Of a DNA stretch of 64,000 nt, positions 44,227 to 56,097 are shown piece by piece. Each line of letters opens with the position of its first letter. Positions within the stretch are counted from its first letter, which is position 1. This stretch comes from Aphis gossypii. Taxonomy: Eukaryota; Arthropoda; Insecta; Hemiptera; Aphididae. The notes under the pieces were generated by a model. That model was not told where the DNA came from, ran no database searches, and saw only the letters and a list, made by a program, of their open reading frames with translations. The position numbers and the translations under genes were made by a program. Location of the stretch: NCBI RefSeq assembly GCF_020184175.1, contig NW_026083045.1, forward strand, positions 1 to 64,000, written 5' to 3'.

Positions 44227-46323
44227 GTCGGGAGAATGAAAAGTGGCCGCTGGCTAATATGACAGCAACGATTTTTTTTGCTAAAAACAGGGGTTCTCAT
44301 AATGAAAATCGAGGAGCGCGATACATCGTCAGACCGGTTCACCTTGAACTAGCTAGCTGTACGGGCGGTTTTGGTTTTATAGACCTTTTTTCCCTATTTA
44401 CCCTCGGTTATTGTAGTTTTATTATATGGTAGGGTCTCCTCCCTACACACCACATACCATATAATATAATATAATGTGTTATATATATTATTATATAAAA
44501 AAAAGAATGTGTATTGTATACACAACATTTGCTTCCCTGTTCTGATATTTGTCATTCGGCAACGATTATTCCACGTGTTAAGTGTTGTGTCGTGTTATAT
44601 TGGCCTTCAGAAACTAAATTACATAATTTTGTTTATTAGTTATTACTGTTTTCAGTTAAATATTTTTTAAATATAATGTCTAGTAAAAATGGTAGTGATA
44701 CCCGGAGTCAAACAAAAAAAATGGTTTTTAATGTTTATAAATTTATAAAAGACCTATCTAAACAAGATATAATTCTTCCGTCGATGTTCGCACAGTCTCT
44801 CAAAGTCACTGCTGAAGCTTGTGGTTTATCTGAGAGAACTGTGAGACGCATATGCAAGGAGGGCAAAGATGGTTTAACACTCGAAGATGCAGTACAAGTA
44901 CAAGGCCCTACGTTCAAGTCTCCGCGGAAAACATATAGACGTTCAAAACCATTAACCGAGTTGGACGATTTTGATGCTGACATTGTACGAAGAACGGTCC
45001 ATGAATTTTATGACAGGGGTGAGTACCCGACAGCTTTAACAATTTTAACCGAAGTGAGAAAAAAGTGCGCTTGGGAAGGATCTATGTGGTCGATGCGTTC
45101 GCTATTAAAAAATTTGAAATTTTCTTTTAAAAAGTGCAACGATGGTCGGAAATTCCTTATGGAAAGAAACGACATAGTTGCACTGCGTTGTACTTTTTTA
45201 AGAAAAATATGCACACTACGTGAACAAAAAGACACCCGTCCTATCGTGTATTTAGATGAAACGTGGATTAACCAAAACCACAGCAGATCACGCATATGGC
45301 AAAATGCTGAAGAGACCGCCGGACTAAAAGTTCCTACGGGCAAAGGAGGGCGTCTCATTATTTGCCACGCTGGATCTGCGAAGTATGGTTTTGTTAACGA
45401 TTCAAAATTAATTTTTCGAGCTAATGTTAGCAACTTTGAAAGCGACTACCATACTTCTATGAATGCTGAAGTATTTAAAAATTGGTTTATTTCAATGTTG
45501 AACCACCTCGAAGAGCCGTCAGTCATCGTCATGGACAATGCGTCGTACCACTCAATGCTGATGGACAATTTTCCCAAAAGCAATAGCCGGAAAGCCGTTG
45601 TTGAAGAGTGGCTGAAAAATAAAAATGTTGATTTTTCACCACAAGAACGGCTGTCCGAATTACGTGAACGAGTAAAAAAACTGATTCCAAAGTATAAACG
45701 GTACGAGCTGGACGAGATAGCACTTCAAATGGGTCACGAAGTCATAAGGTTACCTCCCTACCATTGCCAGTACAACCCTATTGAGTTGATTTGGGCACAG
45801 GTTAAAGCGGAGGTAGCCAAAAATAACAATACTTTTAAGATGGCAGATGTCGAAAAATTGGCGCACGCGGCTATTGATGCAGTGACACAAAATGACTGGA
45901 AAAAGTGTGTTGAACACGCGGAAAAAATTCAGAATGAAGACAACGAAAAGGAAATATTGAGGGATATCTCATTGGAGCCAATTATCATCACATTAGAAGA
46001 GGACGACAGCGATTGGGGCGATGAAGAAAATGACGACGACATAATTGATGAAGAATGTTAGTTTAAATTGTTTAAATTATGTACATATTTTATATTATTA
46101 TTTTGTAAATATTTTTAATAATTTGTATTTTATATGACTTGTACATACATTGTAATGAATTTTTATTAAATGACAAAATCATCATATTTTTATGAAAATA
46201 TGTAAATACATTGCATTTAATAATTCAAAATACGCGCCTTTTTTTCACATTAGTTTGGAAACCAATTACTGAAATTTGCCACCGGGGGCGTTCGCATCAG
46301 CGGCCACTTTTCATTCTCCCGAC
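44227..46323 (+). mobile_element. Tc1/mariner-superfamily element, 2.1 kb, complete
   Basis: Inverted repeats of 26 bp start GTCGGGAGAATGAAAAGTGG at 44227 and end with the complement at 46323. TATA flanks both sides (44223-44226 and 46324-46327), which contains the expected TA duplication. The single ORF is intact and centred between the ends. It inserted in the same mariner pseudogene that received the MULE, 33 bp beyond the MULE target duplication. Confidence 0.94.
44676..46061 (+). CDS. Intact IS630/Tc1/mariner transposase, 461 residues, DD82E-type spacing
   Basis: An N-terminal helix-turn-helix (AEACGLSERTVRRICKEG, near 48-65) precedes a DDE_3-type catalytic domain. The triad is visible as YLDETWIN (Asp near 194), VIVMDNASYHS (Asp near 287) and YNPIELIWAQVK (Glu near 370). 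Counting residues between the second Asp and the Glu gives 82. That fits the DD82E group (called Sailor in the literature, from memory) rather than the usual DD34-39 spacing. The C-terminus is very acidic (EEDDSDWGDEENDDD). No stop, frameshift or intron is seen. An intact ORF with long matching inverted repeats suggests possible recent activity. Confidence 0.93.
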   Translation: MSSKNGSDTRSQTKKMVFNVYKFIKDLSKQDIILPSMFAQSLKVTAEACGLSERTVRRICKEGKDGLTLEDAVQVQGPTFKSPRKTYRRSKPLTELDDFDADIVRRTVHEFYDRGEYPTALTILTEVRKKCAWEGSMWSMRSLLKNLKFSFKKCNDGRKFLMERNDIVALRCTFLRKICTLREQKDTRPIVYLDETWINQNHSRSRIWQNAEETAGLKVPTGKGGRLIICHAGSAKYGFVNDSKLIFRANVSNFESDYHTSMNAEVFKNWFISMLNHLEEPSVIVMDNASYHSMLMDNFPKSNSRKAVVEEWLKNKNVDFSPQERLSELRERVKKLIPKYKRYELDEIALQMGHEVIRLPPYHCQYNPIELIWAQVKAEVAKNNNTFKMADVEKLAHAAIDAVTQNDWKKCVEHAEKIQNEDNEKEILRDISLEPIIITLEEDDSDWGDEENDDDIIDEEC

Positions 46324-46409
46324 TATACAAATGAATTACTTAGAAGACTGGCAATTTGTTTAGAAGTGGATGGTCATCAATTTGAACATTTATTAAAATA
46401 ATATTATTG

Positions 46410-47021
46410 TAAATAAACTTAATGAACAGCTTATATGCATTGTATTTTAATTTAATTTCTTATTCTAATAATAATTAGACAGAAAAAGTAACCAATAATT
46501 AAATAAGACCATATTTAAAAAGAATATTTTACTAATGAACCAATAGGTATTAATTCAGTATGCATGTGTACACATAGGTGTCCTACATTAATAAAATAAA
46601 TCGACTTCCTACTTAGTTTGATTTAACTTACCTTTGATATATCAATTTACTTATTGAACAACAAAATAAAATTATTATTATTAATAGTAACATTATTTCA
46701 AAAATATATATGATTGTTGATTAATTTAACCAATAAATCGATTTAAAAATACAAAATATATGACAATATTGTCTATAAGGGATATACGCAAATTTTCATG
46801 TTGTTAATTCCCGCTTATCAAAGGCTTAACGAATCACAATTAATACCTATTCGGTAGTGAGAATTTTACATTAAACACTTGTTTTCAGAAATAGTTTACA
46901 AATTACAACAACTGATACCTACAAAAATTACTGATGAATGTTGATCACGATTTAAGATGATCGTGCAATCGTGCTGTTAAATGTTGACATTATGTTAATT
47001 CAAGGCTTATAGATAATAATC
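46410..47021. other. Non-coding DNA
   Basis: A+T-rich sequence right of the mariner tail. No gene or element end recognised. Confidence 0.5.
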
Positions 47022-47315
47022 CTATACTATAAGACCGTGGTGTTGATTAACCGTTAATTCTCGTTTATCTACAAACGTAATAAGTGATAAGACCGTATAC
47101 CAAGAATCAGTAACCAGTGTTTTATTATGTAACCATTTTGGTAAATTGTATAATGTTAAATTTATACGTTGTTCACTCGACACTCGATGTTCGGCTGAGA
47201 GTGGGGATAGGATAGGATAGGATAGGTAGGTCCAATTCGTACGACCTTTGTACATGGTACTTAAACCTACTATTAACTTATTGCTATTATCGATTATGAC
47301 TGTTATGGGTATCAT
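47022..47315 (-). pseudogene. piggyBac-like transposase fragment
   Basis: A 97-codon ORF contains LPKWLHNKTLVTDSWYTVLS, which resembles the DNWYTS region around a catalytic Asp of piggyBac transposases. NKLIVGLSTMYKGR stands where those proteins have a YxGK motif. It lacks any other part of the protein, and the match is by eye only. Confidence 0.42.
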
Positions 47316-47531
47316 TAAATTTAGATTTAATTTCGTTTTTACTTCTGGTTTTGACTGTTGGGCTTAATACATTGACCAGTAGCAGTAAATTTAACTAATT
47401 TTTAAGCATTAATAAGTCGCTAACGAATTACTCAAATTAAATTCTGTGAACAGTTTAAAGACTTAATCGGATGTCTAAACGACGGTCAACGCTAACTCGT
47501 ATATCATACAACTAATGTTATAAGAAGTCAA

Positions 47532-49525
47532 TTGTGGGGAAAAGATAATTCTGCGATGAAGGTATTTGTCACTGGACAAGCGGGAGCTGTAAAGTCAATG
47601 CTTATACGAGCATTAGCGCAATCTGTAATTCGGATAGCAAATTTTAGACGAGATATAGATGATCTGTCACTTCCTCCCGTATTGCTGACAGCACCAACAG
47701 GTAAAGCTGCATATGAAATAAAAGGATTAACACTTCATTCCGCGTTCAAACTACCATTGAATCAATTTGCCGGATTGTTACCAAGGTTAAGTTCAGATAT
47801 TTCAAATACACTACGTTGTCAGTTTGCCAATGTAAAACTTTTTATAATTGATGAAATTTCCATGGTAGGCATAAAAACATTGGGATACATTGATAAACGA
47901 TGAGGTCTATATTAAGAATAAATAAACCATATGGTGACATAAATGTAATAGTATTAAGCGATTTTTTTCAATTAGAACCGGTATTAGCAACACCATTGCA
48001 CCATAGTTTTGAAGAAATATTGTCTAAATTTCCAAGTGCTGTAGAAATGTTATCGATTAAATCTATTTGGGAAACATTCAAGTTTTATGAGTTGACTGAA
48101 ATAATGCACCAAAAAGATGACAAGCAATTTGCAATTGTTAACAAAGTTGGCCAGAGGACAGTTGGAGGAAACTGATGAAAAATATGTCCAAAATCTTATA
48201 GCCCACCTAGACATTACTTTTCAACAACAAATAATCCATCTTTGGGCTACTAATAACGAAGTCGATGAAATGAACAGGAGAGTGCTTAACTCTACAAGTT
48301 AGTTTCATATCCGAAGCCATTGATACGTCTGCGAAATGATAGGATATTGAATCTGCCAAGAAACTGCCACGACAAAAGACTATGGGTTTTTAGCTTTAAG
48401 GTTAGTTTTAAAAGAAACAGCTAAATACATGGTGATAGCAAACACTTCAACCGAAGACGGCATAGTGAACGGTGCAATCGGAGAACTCATGCAAATAAAC
48501 AAAGGACAGACTGCAGGAGGTAAAGAAGTTGCAAAAGAGTTTGGATCAAGTTTGATGAGCCAGATGTGGGGTCACTAACCAGACAGAAGATAAAAAACAA
48601 ACTAAAACCCGAAGGCGAACACACAGATGATATGTGCAAGTGGACACCAATTGAAATTATAAAATTAGAATTTCAACTCGGTAATGCAGAGCACCATAAA
48701 GTAACTAGAATGCAATTGCCCTTAGTGGAAGCTTTGGCATTGACGGTACACAAAAGTCAAGGTGCCACATATCAATCTGTAGCATTTCATATACCCCAAA
48801 AATTCTTGAAGTGCAATATGTTATATGTAGGATGTAGTCGAGCAACTTCTGCTCAAGGTTTGCGTATAGATTACTTTCCTGCAAAGCCACCAAAACCTTC
48901 TGCAAAAGTTGAACATGAGATGTGCAGACTCAGGACACCAAGTTGTGCTCTTTTTCCGCGTTTTTCTAGAATTATGACACACAACATACCACTCTCCTGC
49001 ATGTCACACAATATAAGGTCTTTAAAAAAATATGAAGCTCACATTAATACGGATATCGTTCTTTTACAATCTAAAATAATGTTCTTCCAAAAAACTGTTT
49101 CAAAATCAACTGACACATATACCATTAAGAACCATACTGAATGCTGTAGAATAGACAGTATACATGCAAATGGTTAAAGTGGTTCAATTTGTTTTGTTGG
49201 AGAATCCATTAATCATAAAGAAATAATCTGCAGCACAACATTGCTTCAAGATCAAAAGAAAAACACACACTTAGAAGCAATTGAAGTTATCATTGAAAAT
49301 ATTACCTATATTGGAATATATTCATCCCCAAATTTTCCTGTACAGAAGCTTTGTGATTTCATTGAAACGGTAGCTTACGCCAAAAACAATGTTGTCTTTA
49401 TTGGTGATTTCAATATAAACTTCAACAAACCGCCAAAACAACTAGTTCAAATATTAAAACATTTCAATTACAAAATATTGGTTGACGGTATTACTACAGA
49501 TCACGGAACAACTACACTGAAATAA
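47532..49525 (+). pseudogene. PIF1-like helicase joined to an endonuclease domain (Helentron-type), broken
   Basis: The helicase motifs are in order: Walker A VTGQAGAVKSMLIRA (the usual GAGK reads GAVK), LTAPTGKAAYEIKG with LHSAF, Walker B LFIIDEISMVG, LSDFFQLEPV, and the late motif ALTVHKSQGATYQSV with YVGCSRAT. The same frame then continues into an exonuclease-endonuclease-phosphatase region: MSHNIRSLKKYEAHI and FIGDFNINFNKPP. This fusion is a hallmark of the Helentron/Helitron2 branch. Frame breaks lie at about 47900 (one base lost), 48170, 48303-48560 and 49177. The Rep part is missing upstream. It is a dead fragment and a different Helitron lineage from the Rep at 1-976 cannot be excluded. 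Confidence 0.8.
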
Positions 49526-49556
49526 AAACCACATTCATAATAATAAAAACATAGAT

Positions 49557-49945
49557 TAACTTGATAATAATCTTGTTGCTATTCAACTAACAATACTTTT
49601 TTGTTTGATTTATAAGATATATTATTAAGTTTTTCATGAGTTTATTTAAAAAAAAAATTAATTATCAGCTTGACAAGAATCGTGTTGCTATTCAATTGAC
49701 CGTACCTTTAATTTAATTAACAATACTTTTTATCAAATTAACATGATATATTATTAGTGTTATTAGTATTATTTACTTATTTATACAAAACACATTTATT
49801 GGCTTGACAATAACTTTGTTGTCATCCAATCAATAATACTTTTTTTGTTAAATTAACAAGGTATACGAGTAGGTATTGTCGGTATTCAAGTGCTGTATTC
49901 CAGTATCTATTTGTTGATTCAATAATAATCTTGTTGGTATAAAAA
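49557..49945 (+). repeat. Diverged tandem repeats around CTTGACAATAATCTTGTTG
   Basis: Three to four units carry TTGACAATAATCTTGTTGCT, ATTCAA and AACAATACTTTTTT with spacing of about 125-130 bp. They follow the helicase gene and may be the element's 3' repeats. Confidence 0.6.
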
Positions 49946-50450
49946 AAAACTCATAGAATAAAACATTCATATAAGTATATATATTATACATATTATATAG
50001 CCATATAGGTATGCTAAAAGGCAGAATAATAATATAAAATTAAATAGTTTAAATTTGGTTTTATTGAATTTTCAATATATTACCAGATATTATTATACAA
50101 TATCTGGTAAATAATAATCAGTACCTAAGTATTAGTTTGAAACTAATAAGTACAATAATGGATATAACTTATAACTTTGGTAAGTTATTAAAATAAATAA
50201 TTGAACACTCATTTTGATTTAGGACCAGAAAATAAATTTATTATTACACAAAACTATTGAATATAATAAGAGATATTATAATCAGCTAATAATATGATAA
50301 ATTGCTTAAAATTAAAAATGTAATATATAAATAATGAATATACTTTGATCTAGATACCAAAGAAATATATAAATGTATTCATTTTTATTTAATATAATAA
50401 TATAATCAGGTAATGATATTATAATAAAATGTTTAAAATAATCAATTTAA
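49946..50450. other. A+T-rich non-coding DNA
   Basis: Nothing supported. An inverted ATATTACCAGATATTATTAT / ATATCTGGTAAATAATAAT pair lies near 50075-50120. Confidence 0.45.
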
Positions 50451-53338
50451 TTAAATTGTGTTTAAGTCACTTAAAATTTGTCCTAAATTATGGTATGGTT
50501 TGTCATATCTAGTAGTTAGTGAATAAAAAAATTTTTGAATAAAAAGCCAAACGTTAGATGATTGTACCGGATATTGCAAATTGAATAAATGAAATATTTT
50601 TAAACAAGTATCAACAGCCGTTTTTAAGGAGAACAGTTTGTACTTTATACAATCAAAAAATATAAGTATTTCTTGAGGGTTAATTGGTGTACCAATTAAA
50701 ATGAGAAAAGGTTGTATTGGTTGATTTCCATTTCTAAGCATTAATGTATAGTCCTCAACTTCAGCTACTGTATTTTTAAAAATAATGAAACTATTAATGG
50801 AATCTTTAATGGAGTACTTAATTTGGTTCTTTTTCTCAGATTCGTCTCTTGTCACTTTTTTACTAGTCGGAACAAATACTGCATGAAGTAAACAAAATAT
50901 AATTGCATGTTTTCCATCTGCGCATAATAAAAGAATATAATTAATAAAATAATAAAGAATATCAAATTTTTATGCATTTATTTATCTTTTATTTATCAAT
51001 TTTACAGAAGTAAATGTTCATGCAACCCATCAAAAGTAGACCAGAAATTTAATATTGACTAACATAAAAGCTTTTAAGTAGTTTTTAAAATTCTTACTTT
51101 CACTTGTATCAGGTGTGTTCTTTAGCTGCTCAAATAATGATCTACTTGATGGATCTTTAATTTTTACTTCAAATAGTTTTAATAATTTATTGAATTTTTC
51201 ATCAAATGATGAAACTAAATTACAATTTGGGTACAATGTATTGAAATCAATTTCAATCTGAAAACATACAACATATAACTTTTCCTACCATAGGTGTGTA
51301 CATGGGTATGCAGGGTATGCTATTTCAATATTGCATACCCAGTGACTTCAAGAAGGTTAGGTGAAAATTAAATGTAACTCAATATTAATAAATTGAAAAA
51401 ATGGTCTCGGAAATATATATTAATCATGTTATAAATAATTTAAATTAAAAAACCCTTATGCTGGAAAAAACATAGACTTGAACTTAAGGTAATATACTAT
51501 AAATATTAATGTTTTTATAAAAAGTTACAAACAAAGTAAGTACAAATTATCAACTGTAAAACATAAATTGAAATTTATTACTTTACTTTTTTTTATGTTT
51601 AAGAGGAGAATGCCGCCTAATTTTATTTTTTTTTGGGGGGGGCCCAATTTTTGGTCCTCTAAATGAAATCTGTGTATATTAATGTTTCCTACACATTATT
51701 AATGACAATTGAATAGTAATAATACTTAAAAAAGAATTAGATTAATGTTTCATTATAAATGTTTTATGTTTTAAACTTTTAAATGAAATAACCAATACTT
51801 AAATTAATAAATACCTAAGTTATTTGCATTGAAAAAAATTGTAAAAATTACACTTCATTTATTTCAATACTAAATGCAATCAAGCATTTAACTCAATATT
51901 ACCTAAAATACCTCTGTTGTCAGTTTTTATACTATACAACTTACTAATTTATATCCAAGTGGCACTAAATAGTTCTTCCATTTTTTGGTTATTTCATCAG
52001 TTGAAGATGCTTTTTGAATATCATCTACTCTGAACTTTGTTGTAGCCCTCCATAAAGTTAGTAACTCAGGAAATGTTATATCAGAGTCATAAAATATTTG
52101 ATCCAAAATATGTTGGATATCACATTCGGGCTCTGTAAGTAGGTATACATATAAATTAAAATTAAATATTTCTATATTTATCATTTTATTTTGATTATAA
52201 AAATACATTATATACCTATTATGTTAAAAGTTAATATTTACCAAATTGTCTATGAGTATTTGTGTCTACTGCAGTTACTTTATTTTCGATAACTAAACCA
52301 CTAGTTTTAAGTAACCTCATGGAGTTATAAAATTTGGCATATATCTTTCCTTTTGGATTTTTATTTAATCCGCCTCTCATAAAATATGTATCCTACAAAT
52401 ATGACAAGTATTTATAAATATTTATAATATATTGTAGTTTTAAAATTTAATTTACCTTGACTTCTGTAGGAAACAAATTCTCTACTTGAGTAGCAATATT
52501 TTCTGCAAGATTCACAGACATTGATAATTTCTTTGTTATTACATGATTAATAATTAATTCAACTAGCATTGTATGGATCGAATCATTTAACTTCTTGTTT
52601 GATTTAAAGTAGTTTATAATCATCATTCCTTGTGTAGAAGAATTTAAAATTTCTGATAAATCTAAATTAATCAATTGTTTCTGCAACATTAAGTTATTTG
52701 TTTGTATGTTAGTAAAATCATTGTTTTTTAATATATTTGAGTCAACAACTGAATTTTGCCATTCCTCTAGTTTATGTGTAAATATTACTTTTGTTCCAAT
52801 AGAAAATGATGAAAGCAATTCATTGGCATGTTCAAATTTCATTATTTGTAAAACTTTAATATCAACTAATTGATCTAAATATGTGAATAGAAATATAACA
52901 GATATAATATTAATGTAATAAATAGTGTCATTTATTAATTATAGGAATAATATTTTCTAATAAATTCATATTACCTATACATGTTTGATACAATACTTCT
53001 AATTTCCACTCTTTTAATAATTTTTTTAAAGCCTGGTCATTATTATTTAAATACTGTTTATTTAAGTCATTATTCGTATCTACATTTAAATTTTCAGTGT
53101 AGGATAATGGGTGTAAATATTGTAAATCCTATTTAAACTTAAAAATATATTATAATTATTATTGAATATGTTTACTACATTTTTAAAAAAATATTAGCTA
53201 GGTACTGACATTATTTTAATTACTTGAGCTGCTATTAAAATTATTTTCTTTGTTAACACAAGCATTTAACGGATAACTATCAACATCAAATAAAGAAGTA
53301 TTTGTGATAGCTTCTAAATTTGACACACAGGGGTCCAT
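50451..53338 (-). CDS. Seven-exon uncharacterised gene, SAM-like N-terminus
   Basis: Exons read leftwards: 53338-53224, 53128-52975, 52874-52456, 52392-52242, 52132-51945, 51257-51098 and 50917-50451, about 550 codons. All borders are GT/AG and joins from exon 2 on hold the frame; exon 1 to exon 2 is out by one base in my reading. Exons 2-3 (LKKLLKEWKLEVLYQTCIDQ, then MKFEHANELLSSF) look like a SAM-type helical domain. Exon 4 has FMRGGLNKNPKGKIYAKFYN. Exon 7 has NQPIQPFLILIGTPINPQEI, YKLFSLKTAVDTCLKIFHLF and VWLFIQKFFYSL. I recognise this as a recurrent uncharacterised family in aphid, cnidarian and fish genomes (from memory) but know no function. A broken TE-type gene lies directly upstream on the same strand, and the two may be partners of one element. 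Confidence 0.72.
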
Positions 53339-53650
53339 ATTTGTTTTATTTTTTTTACATGTATTATAATATTATACGAATATTGTATACTGTACCTAGT
53401 ACTAAGTATAACTAGTATTATCTGAAAATGAATGTAAATTATAGTTAATTTTAAATGTTATGCAATTTGTAGGTAGGTACCTACATAAATCAATAGAACC
53501 TGCTATTAAGTAAAAACTATGTTAATTTTGAATATTATAAAGCATAAACATAAATCTTAAAATTAAGAATAAAATTTTTTCTATTAAGTAATTAATGTAC
53601 AAAATATTTGATTAAAAAAATTCTTTTAATCTAATCATTAATTTTCCAGA
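53339..53650. other. Spacer between two minus-strand genes
   Basis: A+T-rich, 310 bp, no ORF; probably the promoter of the gene beginning at 53338. Confidence 0.45.
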
Positions 53651-55320
53651 TCATATTTTTGTAATATTAATTGGTGGACCACTGAATTCACTTATATTAC
53701 AAATCATATTATTATTAGTTATTGTTAAATTATCATCAACCTCAAATGCTTCAAAGTGTGAATTGAAATGTAAAAGTTTAATTTGTTTAATTAGTATATT
53801 GATTGTTTCACTTGATTTATTAACTATCAGTTCAGAAATTTTAAATAAACACATTTCATTTAAAAACTGTGTTAAATAGTATCCTTTTTTATATTTAGTT
53901 CCATTATATTCAATTTCATCATAACAAGTAAATTGTTTAACTAGTATATTGATTGTTTCACTTGATTTATTAACTATCAGTTCAGAAATTTTAAATAAAC
54001 ACATTTCATTTAAAAACTGTGTTAAATAGTATCCTTTTTTATATTTAGTTCCATTATATTCAATTTCATCATAACAAGTAAATTGTGTTACTTTTATGAA
54101 AAGTATTTCACATATATAATTAATATTAGAACTATGTATTATGTGTTTATCTTTAACTGAAAGATTACTAACTCTTTGTTTTATTAGAAGATTAGAGAAT
54201 TTCAGTTGGGATTTTTTTGTCAAAGTTAATGTAATGTTTTTTCTAGAAGAAGTAGTGCGAGCATATATTTTCATTTCTCTATGTTTAGCTTCAAATCGAA
54301 AGCACCAAAAATGTCTTGGAGGACCTGAGTATTGGATAATAGTAGGATAGTGAACTAAAAAGTGATGTTTGGGCTTCAATGTGTCATTGAAGAGAGAAAT
54401 GTATAAAGAATTATGTTGCATTATTAAATTTTTCAGGTGCAATATTGCACTCTGATTAAATGTATTTGATTAAAGAATATCGATTAGTTTAATTAATATC
54501 AAAAAAATTGCCAAACTTCATCACCTTCTATTATCAAATCTCCAATCATTAAGGGGAAAAAATGTATAAATGTCATCATTTCCCTAGCTGACATTTTTAA
54601 GTGACATTTATTTAAATGGATATCTTTAATTGGAGGCGAAATATTTCCTACTTCTAAAGATCCATAATTGAAATTACTTTTTCTATTATTTAATGTATTT
54701 AATGAAAATAATTGTACTGTATAGACATACTATTTATTAATATGGCACATGTCATAGTGACACACACTTTCAAAAACATCATGCATTACATCTACGCAAA
54801 AATTGATAGTAACATGAAAGGAAAATATTTTATTTAAAATGGATTCTTTATACAATCCAGTGCTACTAAAATTATTTTTTGCTATATCCTCAGTATAGTT
54901 TTCAATATTGCGCATCATAGTATTATCTTCTTCGCAAAGAGTTCTCATAATTGATTTTTCAATTTTACAAAAACGACAATAATAATTTGATGAAAATGAT
55001 CGACTAAACTCTAGTATACTATTCAACCCTAAATTGTCTCCAAGCACTAGACCAAGTAAAAAATATACTTGAAAACTACCATTTTTTGTGGATATACATA
55101 TTCCTTCTTTTTCCAAAATATTTATCTCATTAATCAAACTATTTAAACATGAATCATTACCAAATTTTTTCAAATCAATTGATTTTACTAATGCTGCCAC
55201 AAAAATATTAATTAACTGAGAATTATTTTTGGCTAATGGAAAACTGTAGTAAATTGCTGTAATGGTCTGGAAATTAGCATGTGATCCTAAAGGGTTATTA
55301 ATCTCTACATCATCACCCAC
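53651..55320 (-). pseudogene. Uncharacterised TE-type gene (GDNLGLNSIL family), broken
   Basis: The first piece (55320-54730) reads DDVEINNPLGSHANFQTITA, FLLGLVLGDNLGLNSILEFS, YYCRFCKIEKS and FHVTINFCVDVMHDVFESVC. It continues in other frames over 54730-54443 (NKCHLKMSAREMMTFIHFFP, MIGDLIIEGDEVWQFF) with a stop near 54478. It then resumes at 54442 with LKPKHHFLVHYP, GPPRHFWCFRFEAKHREMK and ARTTSSRKNITLTL. The GPP...FRFEAKHRE block recalls the GGP...ER block of Tnp2-type transposases, so a distant relation is possible but unproven. The C-terminal part has a 50-codon tandem duplication. The start is uncertain because a stop lies just before 55320. Confidence 0.66.
53786..54085 (-). repeat. 150-bp in-frame tandem duplication
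   Basis: Units 53786-53935 and 53936-54085 differ at only one or two bases (for example TTTAATTAG versus TTTAACTAG). Each encodes 50 residues, QFTCYDEIEYNGTKYKKGYY onwards to ETINIL-KQ. The near identity means a recent event in an already broken gene. Confidence 0.92.
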
Positions 55321-56097
55321 ACAGCATTACAATATTATATAGATATATAATCAATATTGCTAACAACACCAAAATATTTCAAATTTGTGTTTTAAAAATG
55401 TGATTTAACTGTTAACAATAATGATGCAATATTGTGACAACATTTCGTGGCAGAAAATTCCATATTCTGTAAACGTGTTCTGTTAGATATTTTAACAATA
55501 TGTGATACAACACATTTCTAAAATATATAGTTTAATAGTATTGCTAAAATATTTATTCTAAATGTGCCTCAAATATTTAACTGAATATATTGTATAAACA
55601 CTCAATAATTCTTCCAAAATATATTTTTTACCAAATTAAAGAAATAATATGCTTAGTATACATTTTAATTTAGATTACACACAAGTATCATCAGATCGCC
55701 CAAAACGTACATGTATTACACCCAAGACCATAACTGAAAAAATATGGAGGGGGCAACATTTTTTTTTTAATACAGCTACTAAAATTTTATAGTTAATAAA
55801 CTATATTCACAACTATATATTGATTATACGTACATACCATACTGATTCAGGGTCCACTGGATACAGTAGTCAGTAATATATACCCTTTAACCTACAATGA
55901 CTGTCAGGTATGGGATGCAGGTTAATTTTATCTGTTTTCCAGACCATTTGAAAAAATACTTTTTAGTTTGAGGTAATTAATAAAACCAAATATTGTTCAT
56001 AATTATTATTATATAACTAATTATTGAGTATTTTAAAACAATAAAATTTAAATTCGATTTTATATTATTATTTTTTTTTTACTGACCAACAACTATT
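55321..56097. other. Non-coding DNA
   Basis: No ORF supported. The missing C-terminal DUF4806 exons of the gene at 56546-56987 would be expected here but are not found. Confidence 0.5.

Larger units (their letters stand above)
34887..46404 (+). pseudogene. Mariner-type transposase (DUF4817-like N-terminus), split by two transposons
   Basis: The N-terminus NEKLDMWECFLESGKNKRKA is a DUF4817-like helix-turn-helix. After short introns the core follows: VFEENPNISLRLLSKQIGIS; RICWTDEAKFHNNGNVNRQN (first Asp); RYGINVWCGI; DGAPAHIKGTVIQYL (second Asp); and PPRSPDLTSPDYFL (third Asp). Nonsense codons lie after NGNLH (near 35566), before DGAPAH (35761) and after PDYFL (near 35907). At 35991 a MULE interrupts KDACSN; the frame resumes at 44194 with IPSHVLVKATI, and a Tc1/mariner element interrupts again at 44226. 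The tail LLRRLAICLEVDGHQFEHLL lies at about 46335-46400, out of frame with the middle piece. This is an old dead copy and a landing pad. Confidence 0.86.

Noticed and set aside
49557..49945. Possible CRISPR-like or regularly spaced array
   Set aside because: The units are diverged tandem repeats with A+T-rich contents, no constant repeat or unique spacers, and the genome is eukaryotic.
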